From Streptomyces sp. NBC_00670 (lineage in GTDB: Bacteria; Actinomycetota; Actinomycetes; Streptomycetales; Streptomycetaceae): DNA of 64,000 nucleotides. Positions 15,510 to 23,935 of the stretch are shown in pieces. The stretch is taken from contig NZ_CP109017.1 in assembly GCF_036226765.1 (NCBI RefSeq), forward strand, positions 6,325,001 through 6,389,000, in the 5' to 3' direction. The first letter of the stretch is position 1. Every line of letters starts with the position of its first letter. The notes beneath the pieces were generated by a model, which was not told the origin of the DNA, searched no databases, and saw only the letters and a list, made by a program, of their open reading frames with translations. A program made the position numbers and the translations under genes.

Positions 15510-16988
15510 TCAGACGTTCTGGCCGCTGCCGCCGCCCTCGGAGACCTTGATGCCCTCGGTGATGTCGTCGAGGAGGGACTGCTTCTGCCCCACGTCGACG
15601 CCGAACCGGACCACGACGATCTGCTTGGCACTGGCGGGCGACGGGAACGCGAGCGACTGCACATAGCCGTCCGCGCCCTTGCTGGTGACCGCCTTCCAGC
15701 GCACCAGGTAGCCCTTCTGGCCGGCCACGGTCACCGCCTTGGAGGCGAGCACCTCGTGCGAGGTGATGCTGCCGTAGCTGCTGCCTCCGTAGGACTCCTC
15801 GGCGTTGGCGGCGATGTCCGCCTTCGCCACCTCCTCGGCGGTGCTGCCCTTGGTGCCGAGGGCGAGCGCGGGCGTGGAGTACGCGCCGCCGCGCGTGCAC
15901 GTCTTGGACGTGTCGCCGGGGCACTTGTACGAGTCCTTCGACGACAGCTGGGCGCCGATCTGGCCCTGCTGGCCGTACCAGCCGTCCGGGACCGGCAGGC
16001 TGATCCCGTCGACCGGGTCGGTGACGGAACCGCTCTCGATCTTCGGCGCCTCGGACTCGTCCGGCGCCGGCGACTCCCCACCGGAACCGCCGGAGCCCCC
16101 CGAGCCACCGGAGCCGCCTTCCGGTCCGCCGTTGCCGCCCTGCCCGAAGGGGCCGCCGCCCTGACCGCCGTTGCGGCCACCGCCGCCCGGCCCCTGCGCG
16201 CTGCTGCTCCCGCCGTTGCCGCCGTCGTCCTTGGTCAGCACGTACGTTCCGACCCCGATCCCGGCCAGCACGGCGACGGCCGCACCCACGGCTATCCCGA
16301 CCCGAAGCCCTCGGCGCGCGGGGGCGGGGGCGGGGGCGGGATACGGCGCGGGGTAGGCCCCCGGGTACGCCCCGCCCGGGGCCCCGCCGAAGTAGGAGGC
16401 TCCGCCGGGGGCCGGCGGCCCGCCGAAGTACGGGGTCCCGTCCGGGGCCGGGGGCCCGCCGGCAGTCGGGCCGCCGTACGGGACCTGCGCACTGCCCGCC
16501 TCCGGCCCCCCGCCGAAGGCCGCCCCACCCGGGGTCGCCGGGCCCCCGGCACCCGGGGCTCCGCCGCCACCCGGAGCCGCCGGGCTCGCGCCGGGAACCG
16601 AGCCCGCGGCGCCCGCTTCGGCGGGGTCGGCGTCCGCCGGATCCCCGCCGGTGGAAGCGGCGTCCGCGCCCGCGGTGCCCGCGCCGGCAGGGCTTCCGCC
16701 CACCGGCGGCGCGCCTGCGGAGCCGGTACCTGCCGGACTCGCGCCAGCGGCCGCGGACCCCGCCCCGGTGGGGCCGGCCTCCGCCGGACCCCCGTCGGTG
16801 GAAGCGGCGTCCGCGCCCGCGGCGGCGGAGTCGTCGCCCGCCGGGCTCCCGCCCGCGAGCCCCGTGCTCGCGGAACCCGGGCGGATGCGTTCCGTCCAGG
16901 CCTTGCCGTCCCACCAGCGTTCCGTGGCGGGGCCGTCACTGTTCTGCCCGGGGTCGGGATACCACCCGGGGGGAGTCACCTGCGTCAT
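15510..16988 (-). CDS. DUF2510 membrane-anchored protein with long low-complexity linker
   Basis: 492 residues from ATG 16988. DUF2510 domain at 5-35 (PPGWYPDPGQNSDGPATERWWDGKAWTERI, in parts WYPDPG and WWDGKAWTERI). Residues about 40-220 are almost only Ala, Gly, Pro, Ser and Asp. One membrane helix follows (VGIAVGAAVAVLAGIGVGTYVL), then a Gly/Asn linker and a folded C-terminal domain of about 170 residues starting near ISLPVPDGWYGQ, predicted outside the cell. The extracellular domain resembles other uncharacterised Streptomyces surface proteins. Single gene, bounded by hairpins. Function unknown. Confidence 0.85.
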   Translation of the reverse strand: MTQVTPPGWYPDPGQNSDGPATERWWDGKAWTERIRPGSASTGLAGGSPAGDDSAAAGADAASTDGGPAEAGPTGAGSAAAGASPAGTGSAGAPPVGGSPAGAGTAGADAASTGGDPADADPAEAGAAGSVPGASPAAPGGGGAPGAGGPATPGGAAFGGGPEAGSAQVPYGGPTAGGPPAPDGTPYFGGPPAPGGASYFGGAPGGAYPGAYPAPYPAPAPAPARRGLRVGIAVGAAVAVLAGIGVGTYVLTKDDGGNGGSSSAQGPGGGGRNGGQGGGPFGQGGNGGPEGGSGGSGGSGGSGGESPAPDESEAPKIESGSVTDPVDGISLPVPDGWYGQQGQIGAQLSSKDSYKCPGDTSKTCTRGGAYSTPALALGTKGSTAEEVAKADIAANAEESYGGSSYGSITSHEVLASKAVTVAGQKGYLVRWKAVTSKGADGYVQSLAFPSPASAKQIVVVRFGVDVGQKQSLLDDITEGIKVSEGGGSGQNV

Positions 16989-17194
16989 GACCCCACCGTA
17001 TGAGCCCACCGTGAAAGCGGGATGAGAGGGCACCCCTTTCCCGTCGTGATCCGCTCCTATACCACCGCCCCGCCTCCCCGTACCCCGTTTCCGGTGCAAC
17101 CGGCAACACGTGTCCGACAGCCGTCCCCTCCGTCGGCCGGGACGGCTACGCTCAATGCCTGTACGTCATTTGGGCGGCCTGGGGAGGTAGCGGG

Positions 17195-19921
17195 ATGACG
17201 GAGGTACCGCCGGACGCGGTCCCCTCGGCTTCCCTGTGGGAACGCGAGGACGAGCTCCGCACCGTTTCCAGGGCCGTCGAATCCCTGCGCGCCGACGCGC
17301 CCGCCGACGCCGGCGGCGCCCCGGGCACCGGGAGCGTGCTCGTCGTCACCGGGGAGGCGGGGCTCGGCAAGACCGCCCTGCTCGGCGAGGTCCGCGACCG
17401 CGCCGAGAAACTCGGCTGCACGGTCTGGTACGCCCGCGGCGGCGAGACCGTCGCCTCCGTCCCGTTCAACGTCTTACGCCAGCTCCTCCAGCCCGCACTC
17501 GTCCAGCTCACCCCCGACGAGGCCCACGACTACCTCGGCGACTGGTACGAGGTCTCCGGCCCCGCCCTCGGCATAACCGACCCCGGCGCCCGCCCGCCGG
17601 ACCCGCAGGCCGTGTGCGACGGCCTCGTCACCGCCGTACGCCGGCTCGCCCGCCGCGAATGGCCGCTCGTGCTGCTCATCGACGACGCCCACTGGGCCGA
17701 CCAGGAGACCCTCGGCTGGCTCGCCGCGTTCGTCGAGCAGGGCGGCGACCTGCCCGCCCTGGTCGTCGTCGCCCGCCGCCCCGGCGAGGCCGGCGAGGCC
17801 GCCGCCCGCCACCTCGACGCCGTCGCCGCCCGCGCCGCCCGCCCCGCGATCCCGCTGCGCCCGCTCACCCCCGAGGCCACCGCGGGACTCACCCGCGACA
17901 CCCTCGGCGCACGGGCCGACGCCCCCTTCTGCCGCGAGGTGTGGGCGGTCACCGGCGGCAACCCGTACGACACCGTGGAACTGCTCGCCAAGGTGCGGGA
18001 CAGCCGGCTCGAACCCGTCGAGTCCTCCGCCACCGAGCTGCGCGTACTGAACAAGTCGGCCCGCGGCCGCGGACTCCTCGCCCGCCTCGAACAACTCGGC
18101 GTGGACGCCACCCGGTTCGCCTGGGCCGCCGCGATCCTCGGCAACGGCATCACCGTCGACCTCGTGGCCCGCCTCGCCGGCCTGGACCGGCAGGACGCCG
18201 CGCACTGCGCCGAACTCCTCACCACCGCCCGCGTGCTCACCGCCTCCGACCCCACCGCCGGCAGCGGAGGCCTCGGCGGCGGAGCCCTCGGCAGTGGAGC
18301 CCTCGTTGGCGAGCTGGAGTTCGTCCACTCACTGGTCGCCACCGACATCTACCAGGCGATCCCCGACGCGCTGCGCACCGCCATGCACGGCATCGCCGCA
18401 CGGGTCGTCGCCGACTGCGGCATGGGCGCCGCCGTCATCTCCCGGCACCTGATGTTCGTCCACCCGGACGACGACGCCGAACTGGTCGAGCAGATGCGGG
18501 AGGCCGCCCGCGAACACCTCGCCGTCGGCGCCCCCGACCCCGCCCGCCGCTGCTTGGAACGCGCGCTCGCCGAACCGCCCCGCCCCGAGGTCCACCCGCA
18601 CGTCCTGTACGAACTGGGCTGCGCCAGCCTGCTCACCTCGCCCGCGACCACCGTCGAATACCTCCGCGAGGCCCTCGCCCTGCCCGGTCTGGAGGGCGAC
18701 GTCCGCGTCGACGCCGTCCACCGGCTCTCCCAGGCGCTGCTGCACAACGACCAACTGGAGGAGGCCGTCCGCACGGTCGACGCCGAGGCCGCGCGGCTGC
18801 CGGACGGTCCCGCGAGGACCCGGCTGCGGGCCGTGCACTACATGTGGGAGGGCATACACGCCCCCGAGGAGGGCACCCCCTCCCGCTCCACCGGACTCGC
18901 CGACCTCGCGGCCGCCTGCACCGGCCGGGACAACGCCGAGCGGGCGTTATTGATCCTGCGCGGCTTCGACGCCATGACCCACGGCGAGAGCGCCGAGCAG
19001 GTCGTGGAGTTCAGCGACCGCGCCCTCGTCAACGGCAGGCTCGCCCCCGGACTCGGCTGGACCGACACCGAGTGGGGCATGGAGCTGCTGATGATGCTCG
19101 GCAGCTCGTACGCCTACGCCGACCACCTCGACCGCGCCGAGGCCCTCTTCTCCGAAGCCCTGCACGCCTACACCACCGCCGGCTGGAGTGGCGGCCACCT
19201 GGCCCTCGCCCATGCCTTCGTCGGGCTCGCCCACCGCAGGCGGGGGCGGCTGCGGGAGGCCGAGGAGTCGCAGCGCGAGGCGCTCCGGCTCGCCGAGCGG
19301 GTCGGCCGCGGGCTGCCGCTGCACTGGTCCGCGACCTGTGGCCTCGTCGACACGCTGCTCGCGCGCGGGCACGCTCAGGAGGCGGCGAAGGTGGCCGAGG
19401 AGTACGGGTTCGGGCCGCCGTACCCGTCGACGATCGTGCTGCCCGACATCCGGTCCGTGCGGGGGCGGTTGCTGCTGGCCACCGGGCGTACGCAGGACGG
19501 CATCAACGAGCTGGAGGACGCGGAGAAGGCGGCGAGTGCGCGGGGGCACCACAACACGGTGCTCGCGCCGTGGGCGCTGGACCTCGCGCGGGCGCTGGCC
19601 GGGACCGATCCGCGGCGGGCCGCGGAGCTGGCGGCGGGGGCGCGGCGGGAGGCGGAGCGGTTCGGGACGGATACGGCGATCGGGGAGGCGTTGCGGTGTG
19701 CTGCCGCGTTGGAGACGGGGCGGAGGGCGGTGGTGCTGTACGAGCGGGCGGTGACGTATCTGGAGACGTCACCGGCCGCCTACGAGCACGCGGCGGCGCG
19801 CCTGGAGTACGGCATCGCGACAGCGTCGCGGCCGGAGCTGGAACGTGCGCTGACGCTGGCGGAGTCCTGCGGGGCGGACGGCGTCGCGGCACGAGCGATC
19901 TCCGCGCTGCGGCACGTCTGA
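17195..19921 (+). CDS. large AAA/LAL-like ATPase with TPR-type repeats, no LuxR domain
   Basis: 908 residues from ATG 17195 (GGAGGTAGCGGG upstream). An AAA_16 ATPase domain has Walker A GEAGLGKT near residue 54 and Walker B LVLLIDDAHWADQET near 160. A helical MalT/LAL-like repeat region extends from about 400 to 900 (for example HLALAHAFVGLAHRRRGRLREAEESQREALRLAE). LAL regulators normally end in a LuxR helix-turn-helix of about 65 residues; here the protein stops at ARAISALRHV, just where that domain would begin, and no HTH is found in other frames before the terminator. It may work as a signal-sensing partner rather than a DNA-binding activator. Confidence 0.85.
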   Translation: MTEVPPDAVPSASLWEREDELRTVSRAVESLRADAPADAGGAPGTGSVLVVTGEAGLGKTALLGEVRDRAEKLGCTVWYARGGETVASVPFNVLRQLLQPALVQLTPDEAHDYLGDWYEVSGPALGITDPGARPPDPQAVCDGLVTAVRRLARREWPLVLLIDDAHWADQETLGWLAAFVEQGGDLPALVVVARRPGEAGEAAARHLDAVAARAARPAIPLRPLTPEATAGLTRDTLGARADAPFCREVWAVTGGNPYDTVELLAKVRDSRLEPVESSATELRVLNKSARGRGLLARLEQLGVDATRFAWAAAILGNGITVDLVARLAGLDRQDAAHCAELLTTARVLTASDPTAGSGGLGGGALGSGALVGELEFVHSLVATDIYQAIPDALRTAMHGIAARVVADCGMGAAVISRHLMFVHPDDDAELVEQMREAAREHLAVGAPDPARRCLERALAEPPRPEVHPHVLYELGCASLLTSPATTVEYLREALALPGLEGDVRVDAVHRLSQALLHNDQLEEAVRTVDAEAARLPDGPARTRLRAVHYMWEGIHAPEEGTPSRSTGLADLAAACTGRDNAERALLILRGFDAMTHGESAEQVVEFSDRALVNGRLAPGLGWTDTEWGMELLMMLGSSYAYADHLDRAEALFSEALHAYTTAGWSGGHLALAHAFVGLAHRRRGRLREAEESQREALRLAERVGRGLPLHWSATCGLVDTLLARGHAQEAAKVAEEYGFGPPYPSTIVLPDIRSVRGRLLLATGRTQDGINELEDAEKAASARGHHNTVLAPWALDLARALAGTDPRRAAELAAGARREAERFGTDTAIGEALRCAAALETGRRAVVLYERAVTYLETSPAAYEHAAARLEYGIATASRPELERALTLAESCGADGVAARAISALRHV

Positions 19922-19943
19922 GATCTTTCCTCGCCCCCCGCAG

Positions 19944-19996
19944 CCCCTACCCTCCCCCAAGCTCTCGGCTTCGCTCGAGCAGGGGGAGGGTAGGGG
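19944..19996. terminator. bidirectional hairpin with type-B G-rich block
   Basis: CCCCTACCCTCCCCC (19944-19958) pairs perfectly with GGGGGAGGGTAGGGG (19982-19996), a 15-bp stem. The right arm merges into the type-B repeat (to about 20017), next to the stop of pcaL. Lies between convergent genes. Confidence 0.8.
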
Positions 19997-20018
19997 CGGC
20001 GGGGGCGAAGAAGAAGAT

Positions 20019-21152
20019 TCAGGTCTCCTCCGACAGGACCCGCTGCGCCACCGCGAACGCCGAGTTCGCCGCGGGCACCCCGCAGTACACGCCCACCTGC
20101 AACAGCACCGCCCCGATCTCCTCCGGCGTCAGCCCGTTCCGCCGCGCCGCCCGCACATGCATCGCGAGCTCCTCGTCATGCCCGTGCGCGACGAGCGCCG
20201 TCAACGTCACCATGCTCCGCTCCCGCCGCGACAACGTCGGATCCGTCCACACCTCCCCCCACGCATACCGCGAGATGAAGTCCTGGAACCGCGCGGTGAA
20301 CGCCGTCTGCCGCGCCTGCGCACGGTCCACGTGCGCATCCCCGAGCACCTCCCGCCGCACGGCCATCCCCCGCCGCGCACCCCCGGCAGCACCGCCGAAG
20401 TGTCCGCGCAACGCGGTCAGCACGGCCTCCGGCCGCTCCGCCGGCGCCAGGTGCGAGGCACCCGGCAGCTCCACGAGAGCCGCCCCCGGCACCGCGTCGG
20501 CGATCTCCCGCAGATGCGCCGGCGGCGTCGCGGGATCCTCCCGCCCGGCGACCACCAGCGTCGGCGCGCCGATCCGGGACAGCTCCCCACGCAGGTCGTA
20601 GGAGGCCAACGCGTCACAGCACGCCGCATACGCCCCCGGATCGGCCCGCCGCTGGTCCTCGACCAGCTCCGGCACCGTGAACCCGGGCGTGAACCACCGC
20701 GCGTCCGCGGTCCCGGCCAGCCACTCCACCCCCTCCGCCCGCACCCGCGCGGCCCGCTCGATCCACCCCTGCGCCCCGTTCGCCCCGTCGAAGTGCGCGG
20801 AGGAGCAGAGCACGGCGAGCGAGGAGACCCGCTCGGGGTGATGGACGGCGAGGTGCAGCCCGACCGCACCGCCCAGCGACACCCCCGCGTACGCGAATCG
20901 CTCCACCCCCAGCGAGTCGGCGAGCGCGAGCACGAGGTCCGCGAGGTCGGCGACCGTCGCACCGGGCCCGATCAGATCCGGCGACGAGCCGCCGTGCCCG
21001 GGCAGGTCCCAGCGGATCACCCGGTGGGATATGGACAGTTCGGGCGCGACCCGGTCCCACAGCGCGGACGACGTGCCCAGCGAGGGCCCGAGCAGCAGCG
21101 GGGGAGCGGAGGCGGGGCCTTCCGCACGGTGGTCGAGGAGGGTGTCGGTCAA
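20019..21152 (-). CDS. pcaL: fused 3-oxoadipate enol-lactonase / 4-carboxymuconolactone decarboxylase
   Basis: 377 residues starting at a TTG whose TTGA overlaps the pcaB stop; GGAG lies 7 nt upstream and the residues before it are the pcaB end in another frame. Residues 1-250 form an alpha/beta-hydrolase with nucleophile elbow GVSLGGAVG (PcaD function). Residues about 255-377 form a carboxymuconolactone decarboxylase domain (GHDEELAMHVRAARRNG, then EEIGAVLLQVGVYCG) (PcaC function). The two reactions are consecutive: 4-carboxymuconolactone to 3-oxoadipate enol-lactone, then to 3-oxoadipate. The fusion is known as PcaL in actinobacteria. Last gene of the pca operon. Confidence 0.95.
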   Translation of the reverse strand: MTDTLLDHRAEGPASAPPLLLGPSLGTSSALWDRVAPELSISHRVIRWDLPGHGGSSPDLIGPGATVADLADLVLALADSLGVERFAYAGVSLGGAVGLHLAVHHPERVSSLAVLCSSAHFDGANGAQGWIERAARVRAEGVEWLAGTADARWFTPGFTVPELVEDQRRADPGAYAACCDALASYDLRGELSRIGAPTLVVAGREDPATPPAHLREIADAVPGAALVELPGASHLAPAERPEAVLTALRGHFGGAAGGARRGMAVRREVLGDAHVDRAQARQTAFTARFQDFISRYAWGEVWTDPTLSRRERSMVTLTALVAHGHDEELAMHVRAARRNGLTPEEIGAVLLQVGVYCGVPAANSAFAVAQRVLSEET

Positions 21153-22510
21153 CGTCGCTCCAGGGCGCGGTCGGTGAGGGCTCCGGCGGAGCCGGTGTAG
21201 TGGGCGGGGTCGGTGAGGTCGGCCAGGTCGACCACACCCTTCAACTCGGGCTCCTCGGCGAGGACGTCGGCGAGCGGGCGGTCCTCCGCGTAGGCGCGCC
21301 GGGCCGCCCCGGTGAGCAGGTCCTTCGCCCGCGCCCGGCCCAGCACGGGCGCCAGCTCCGCCGAGAGCCGCTCGGAGACGATCAGCCCGTGGGTGAGGTC
21401 CAGATGGCGCCGCATCGCGTCGGCACGCACCCGCAGCCCCTCGGTCAGCTCGGCGGCGTCCCGCGCGGCGCCGCCGGTCAGCCGCAGCAGGTCCCGCAGC
21501 GGCTCCCACTCGGCGTGCCAGGCGCCGGCCGGCCGCTCGTCCTCGGCGGCCAGCGACCCGTACAGCGTCGCCGCGAGCCCCGGCGCCCGCCGGGCGGCCG
21601 CCGCGAGCAGCGTGGCGCGCACGGGGTTGGCCTTGTGCGGCATCGCGGACGAGCCGCCGCCGCTGCCCTCCGCCAGCTCGGCGATCTCGGTACGGGCGAG
21701 GACGAGCACGTCGGCCGCGAGCTTGCCCAGCGCGCCCGCCGTGAACGCGAGGCACCCGGCGAGGTCGGCGATCGGCGTGCGCAGCGTGTGCCAGGGCAAC
21801 TCCGGGGCGGCGAGCCCGAGTTCCCGGGCGTACGCGGCCGGCAGCGCGGTCGCGTCCTCGGCGCCGTACGCCGTGAACGCCGCCAACGTGCCCGCCGCGC
21901 CGCCGAGTTGGGCGGGCAGCCGGTCCCGTACGGTACGTACCCGGTCCCGGGCGTCCAGGACCAGTGACCGCCACCCGGCGGCCTTGAGCCCGAAGGTGGT
22001 CGGCACCGCGTGCTGGGTGAGGGTCCGGCCCGGCATCGCCGTGTCCCGGTGTTCGGCCGCCAGCCGGGCCAGTGCCCGTTCGGTGCGGGTGAGGTCGGCG
22101 AGGACGAGGTCCAGGGTGCGGGCGGCGACCAGCATCGTCGCCGTGTCCATGATGTCCTGGCTGGTCGCGCCCCGGTGGACGTACGGCCCGTGCGCGTCGC
22201 CGACGGCCCGGGTCAGCTCTCCGACCAGCGGGATCACCGGGTTGCCGCCGTCGCGGGCCCGCTCGGCGAGGTCCCGGAGCGCGAAGCGCTCCGGGTCGGC
22301 CGCCGCCTCGGTCACCGCGGTCGCGGCGGCGGCCGGGGCCTGCCCCAGCGCCGCCTGCGCCCGGGTGAGCGCGGCCTCCGCCTCCAGCAGGGCCCGCAGA
22401 TACGCGGCGTCCGAGGCGGCGCCCTCGGCGGGTGCGCCGACCCACCCGGGGGCGAGCAGACCGGCGTCCCGCTCACCGGGTCGGCCGGCGTCCTGATCGG
22501 TAAATGTCAC
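21149..22510 (-). CDS. pcaB: 3-carboxy-cis,cis-muconate cycloisomerase
   Basis: 453 residues from a GTG overlapping the pcaG stop (GTGA). Belongs to the fumarase/aspartase superfamily: the signature GGSSAMPHKANPV and the segment HRGATSQDIMDTATML are clear. Converts 3-carboxymuconate, the ring-cleavage product of protocatechuate 3,4-dioxygenase, to 4-carboxymuconolactone. Coupled at both ends to pcaG and pcaL by 4-nt overlaps. Confidence 0.96.
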   Translation of the reverse strand: MTFTDQDAGRPGERDAGLLAPGWVGAPAEGAASDAAYLRALLEAEAALTRAQAALGQAPAAAATAVTEAAADPERFALRDLAERARDGGNPVIPLVGELTRAVGDAHGPYVHRGATSQDIMDTATMLVAARTLDLVLADLTRTERALARLAAEHRDTAMPGRTLTQHAVPTTFGLKAAGWRSLVLDARDRVRTVRDRLPAQLGGAAGTLAAFTAYGAEDATALPAAYARELGLAAPELPWHTLRTPIADLAGCLAFTAGALGKLAADVLVLARTEIAELAEGSGGGSSAMPHKANPVRATLLAAAARRAPGLAATLYGSLAAEDERPAGAWHAEWEPLRDLLRLTGGAARDAAELTEGLRVRADAMRRHLDLTHGLIVSERLSAELAPVLGRARAKDLLTGAARRAYAEDRPLADVLAEEPELKGVVDLADLTDPAHYTGSAGALTDRALERR

Positions 22511-23109
22511 CGGTACTCCAGAAAGACCGTTTCTCCTTCGCCCTGAAGGCGGATGTCGAAACGGTACGCGGCGCCCTCGTCCGTCGCGATCAGCGTGGCC
22601 CGCCGCTCGTCGTCGAGTCGCCCCAGCAGCGGGTCGGCGGCGAGCGCGGCGTCGTCGCCCGGCAGATAGATCCGGGTGAACAGGTGCACCAGCAGCCCGC
22701 GCGCGAACACGCACACGCTCAGATACGGTGCGCTGTTCCCACGCGCCCCCGGCCGCAGCGTCCGCACGTACCAGTGGCCGTCGGCATCCGTCTGGATACG
22801 GCCCCAGCCGGTGAACTCCACCCCGTTGCGGCCGAGGTAGCCGCCGCTCGCCGGGTCGCGCCGCATGGAGCCGTCGACCGTCGGCACCCGGCCCTCCGGG
22901 TCGGCGCCCCACACCTCGACCAGCGCGTCGGGCAGCGGGTTGCCCTCGCCGTCGCGCACGTACCCGTGCACGGTGACGGTGTCCGGGTGGCCCAGCGGGG
23001 CGATCTCCTCACCGCCGGTGAACGGCAGGGAGTACCCGTAGAAGGGCCCGACCGTGTGCGACGGGGTGGGCAGCACGCTCTCCGGGCTGCTCGTGTCGAT
23101 CCTCGTCAT
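22507..23109 (-). CDS. pcaG: protocatechuate 3,4-dioxygenase alpha subunit
   Basis: 200 residues. Intradiol dioxygenase fold with PTPSHTVGPFYGYSLPF at the N-terminus and the conserved VHGYVRDGEGNPLPDALVEVW strand region (in parts). The alpha subunit lacks the full iron-ligand set and pairs with PcaH, which carries the Fe(III) site. Six nucleotides separate it from pcaH. Confidence 0.96.
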   Translation of the reverse strand: MTRIDTSSPESVLPTPSHTVGPFYGYSLPFTGGEEIAPLGHPDTVTVHGYVRDGEGNPLPDALVEVWGADPEGRVPTVDGSMRRDPASGGYLGRNGVEFTGWGRIQTDADGHWYVRTLRPGARGNSAPYLSVCVFARGLLVHLFTRIYLPGDDAALAADPLLGRLDDERRATLIATDEGAAYRFDIRLQGEGETVFLEYR

Positions 23110-23115
23110 GGCAGG

Positions 23116-23889
23116 TCAGCGTCCTTCCTCGATCCAGGTGGCGTGCGGGCCGTCGAGCACGATGTCCCAGTGGTAGCCGAGCGAGAACTCCGGCACCGAC
23201 AGACTGTGGTCGTAGGTGGCGATCAGCCGCTGCCGGGCCGCCTCGTCCGTCACCGACTGCAGGATCGGGTCGTACGGGAACAGCGGGTCGTTCGGGAAGT
23301 ACATCTGCGTCACCAGCCGCTGGGTGAACGCCGACCCGAACAGGGAGAAGTGGATGTGCGCCGGCCGCCAGGCGCCCACGTGGTTGCGCCACGGGTACGG
23401 GCCCGGCTGGACGGTGGTGAACCGGTAGCGGCCCTCGTCGTCGGTGAGGGTGCGCCCGGTGCCGGTGAAGTTGGGGTCGAGCGGGGCGTCGTGCTGCTCG
23501 CGCTGGTGGGCGTAGCGGCCGGCCGAGTTGGCCTGCCAGATCTCCACCAACTGCCCCCGCACCGGGCGCCCTTCGCGATCCAGGAGCCGGCCCGAGACGG
23601 TGATGCGCTCGCCGACCGGCTCCCCGGGGTGCTGCCGGGTGAGGTCGTTGTCGATGGCGGTGAGGTCGCGCTCGCCGAAGGCGGGGGAGGACAGCTCCAC
23701 CATCTCCGGGTCCTTCGTCACGTCGATCGCGACGGGCGGCTGCCGGGGGTGGCGCAGCACCGAGGAGCGGTAGGGGGCGTAGTCCCGGCGCGGGTGGTGC
23801 TCGACGGGCGCGCCCCCGGCGACGCGCTTGTCGTACGCCTCGCGCTCCGCCGCCATCTCCTGGTCGATGTCGTACTGGGTCAGGGCCAT
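23116..23889 (-). CDS. pcaH: protocatechuate 3,4-dioxygenase beta subunit
   Basis: 257 residues. Intradiol ring-cleavage subunit with RGQLVEIWQANSAGRY, a Tyr-containing YRFTTVQPGPYPWR segment and WRPAHIHFSLFG, which carry the Tyr/His ligands of the non-haem Fe(III). With PcaG it opens protocatechuate between its two hydroxyls to 3-carboxy-cis,cis-muconate. The N-terminal TQYDIDQEM region is typical of the actinobacterial beta subunit. Confidence 0.97.
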   Translation of the reverse strand: MALTQYDIDQEMAAEREAYDKRVAGGAPVEHHPRRDYAPYRSSVLRHPRQPPVAIDVTKDPEMVELSSPAFGERDLTAIDNDLTRQHPGEPVGERITVSGRLLDREGRPVRGQLVEIWQANSAGRYAHQREQHDAPLDPNFTGTGRTLTDDEGRYRFTTVQPGPYPWRNHVGAWRPAHIHFSLFGSAFTQRLVTQMYFPNDPLFPYDPILQSVTDEAARQRLIATYDHSLSVPEFSLGYHWDIVLDGPHATWIEEGR

Positions 23890-23935
23890 GGGCCGGACTC
23901 CTTCGTCGTGTGAGGGCCCTTGCGGGGGTGGCGGT

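Noticed and set aside
19921..20018. A frameshifted LuxR HTH after the LAL-like gene
   Set aside because: All frames between the stop and pcaL are terminator repeat; no helix-turn-helix sequence is present.
17236..20601. A 1121-codon open frame overlapping the LAL-like ATPase and pcaL
   Set aside because: It is extremely Arg/Pro-rich without any domain, runs in the second frame of a well-recognised gene, and crosses a terminator. A shadow of high G+C coding DNA.
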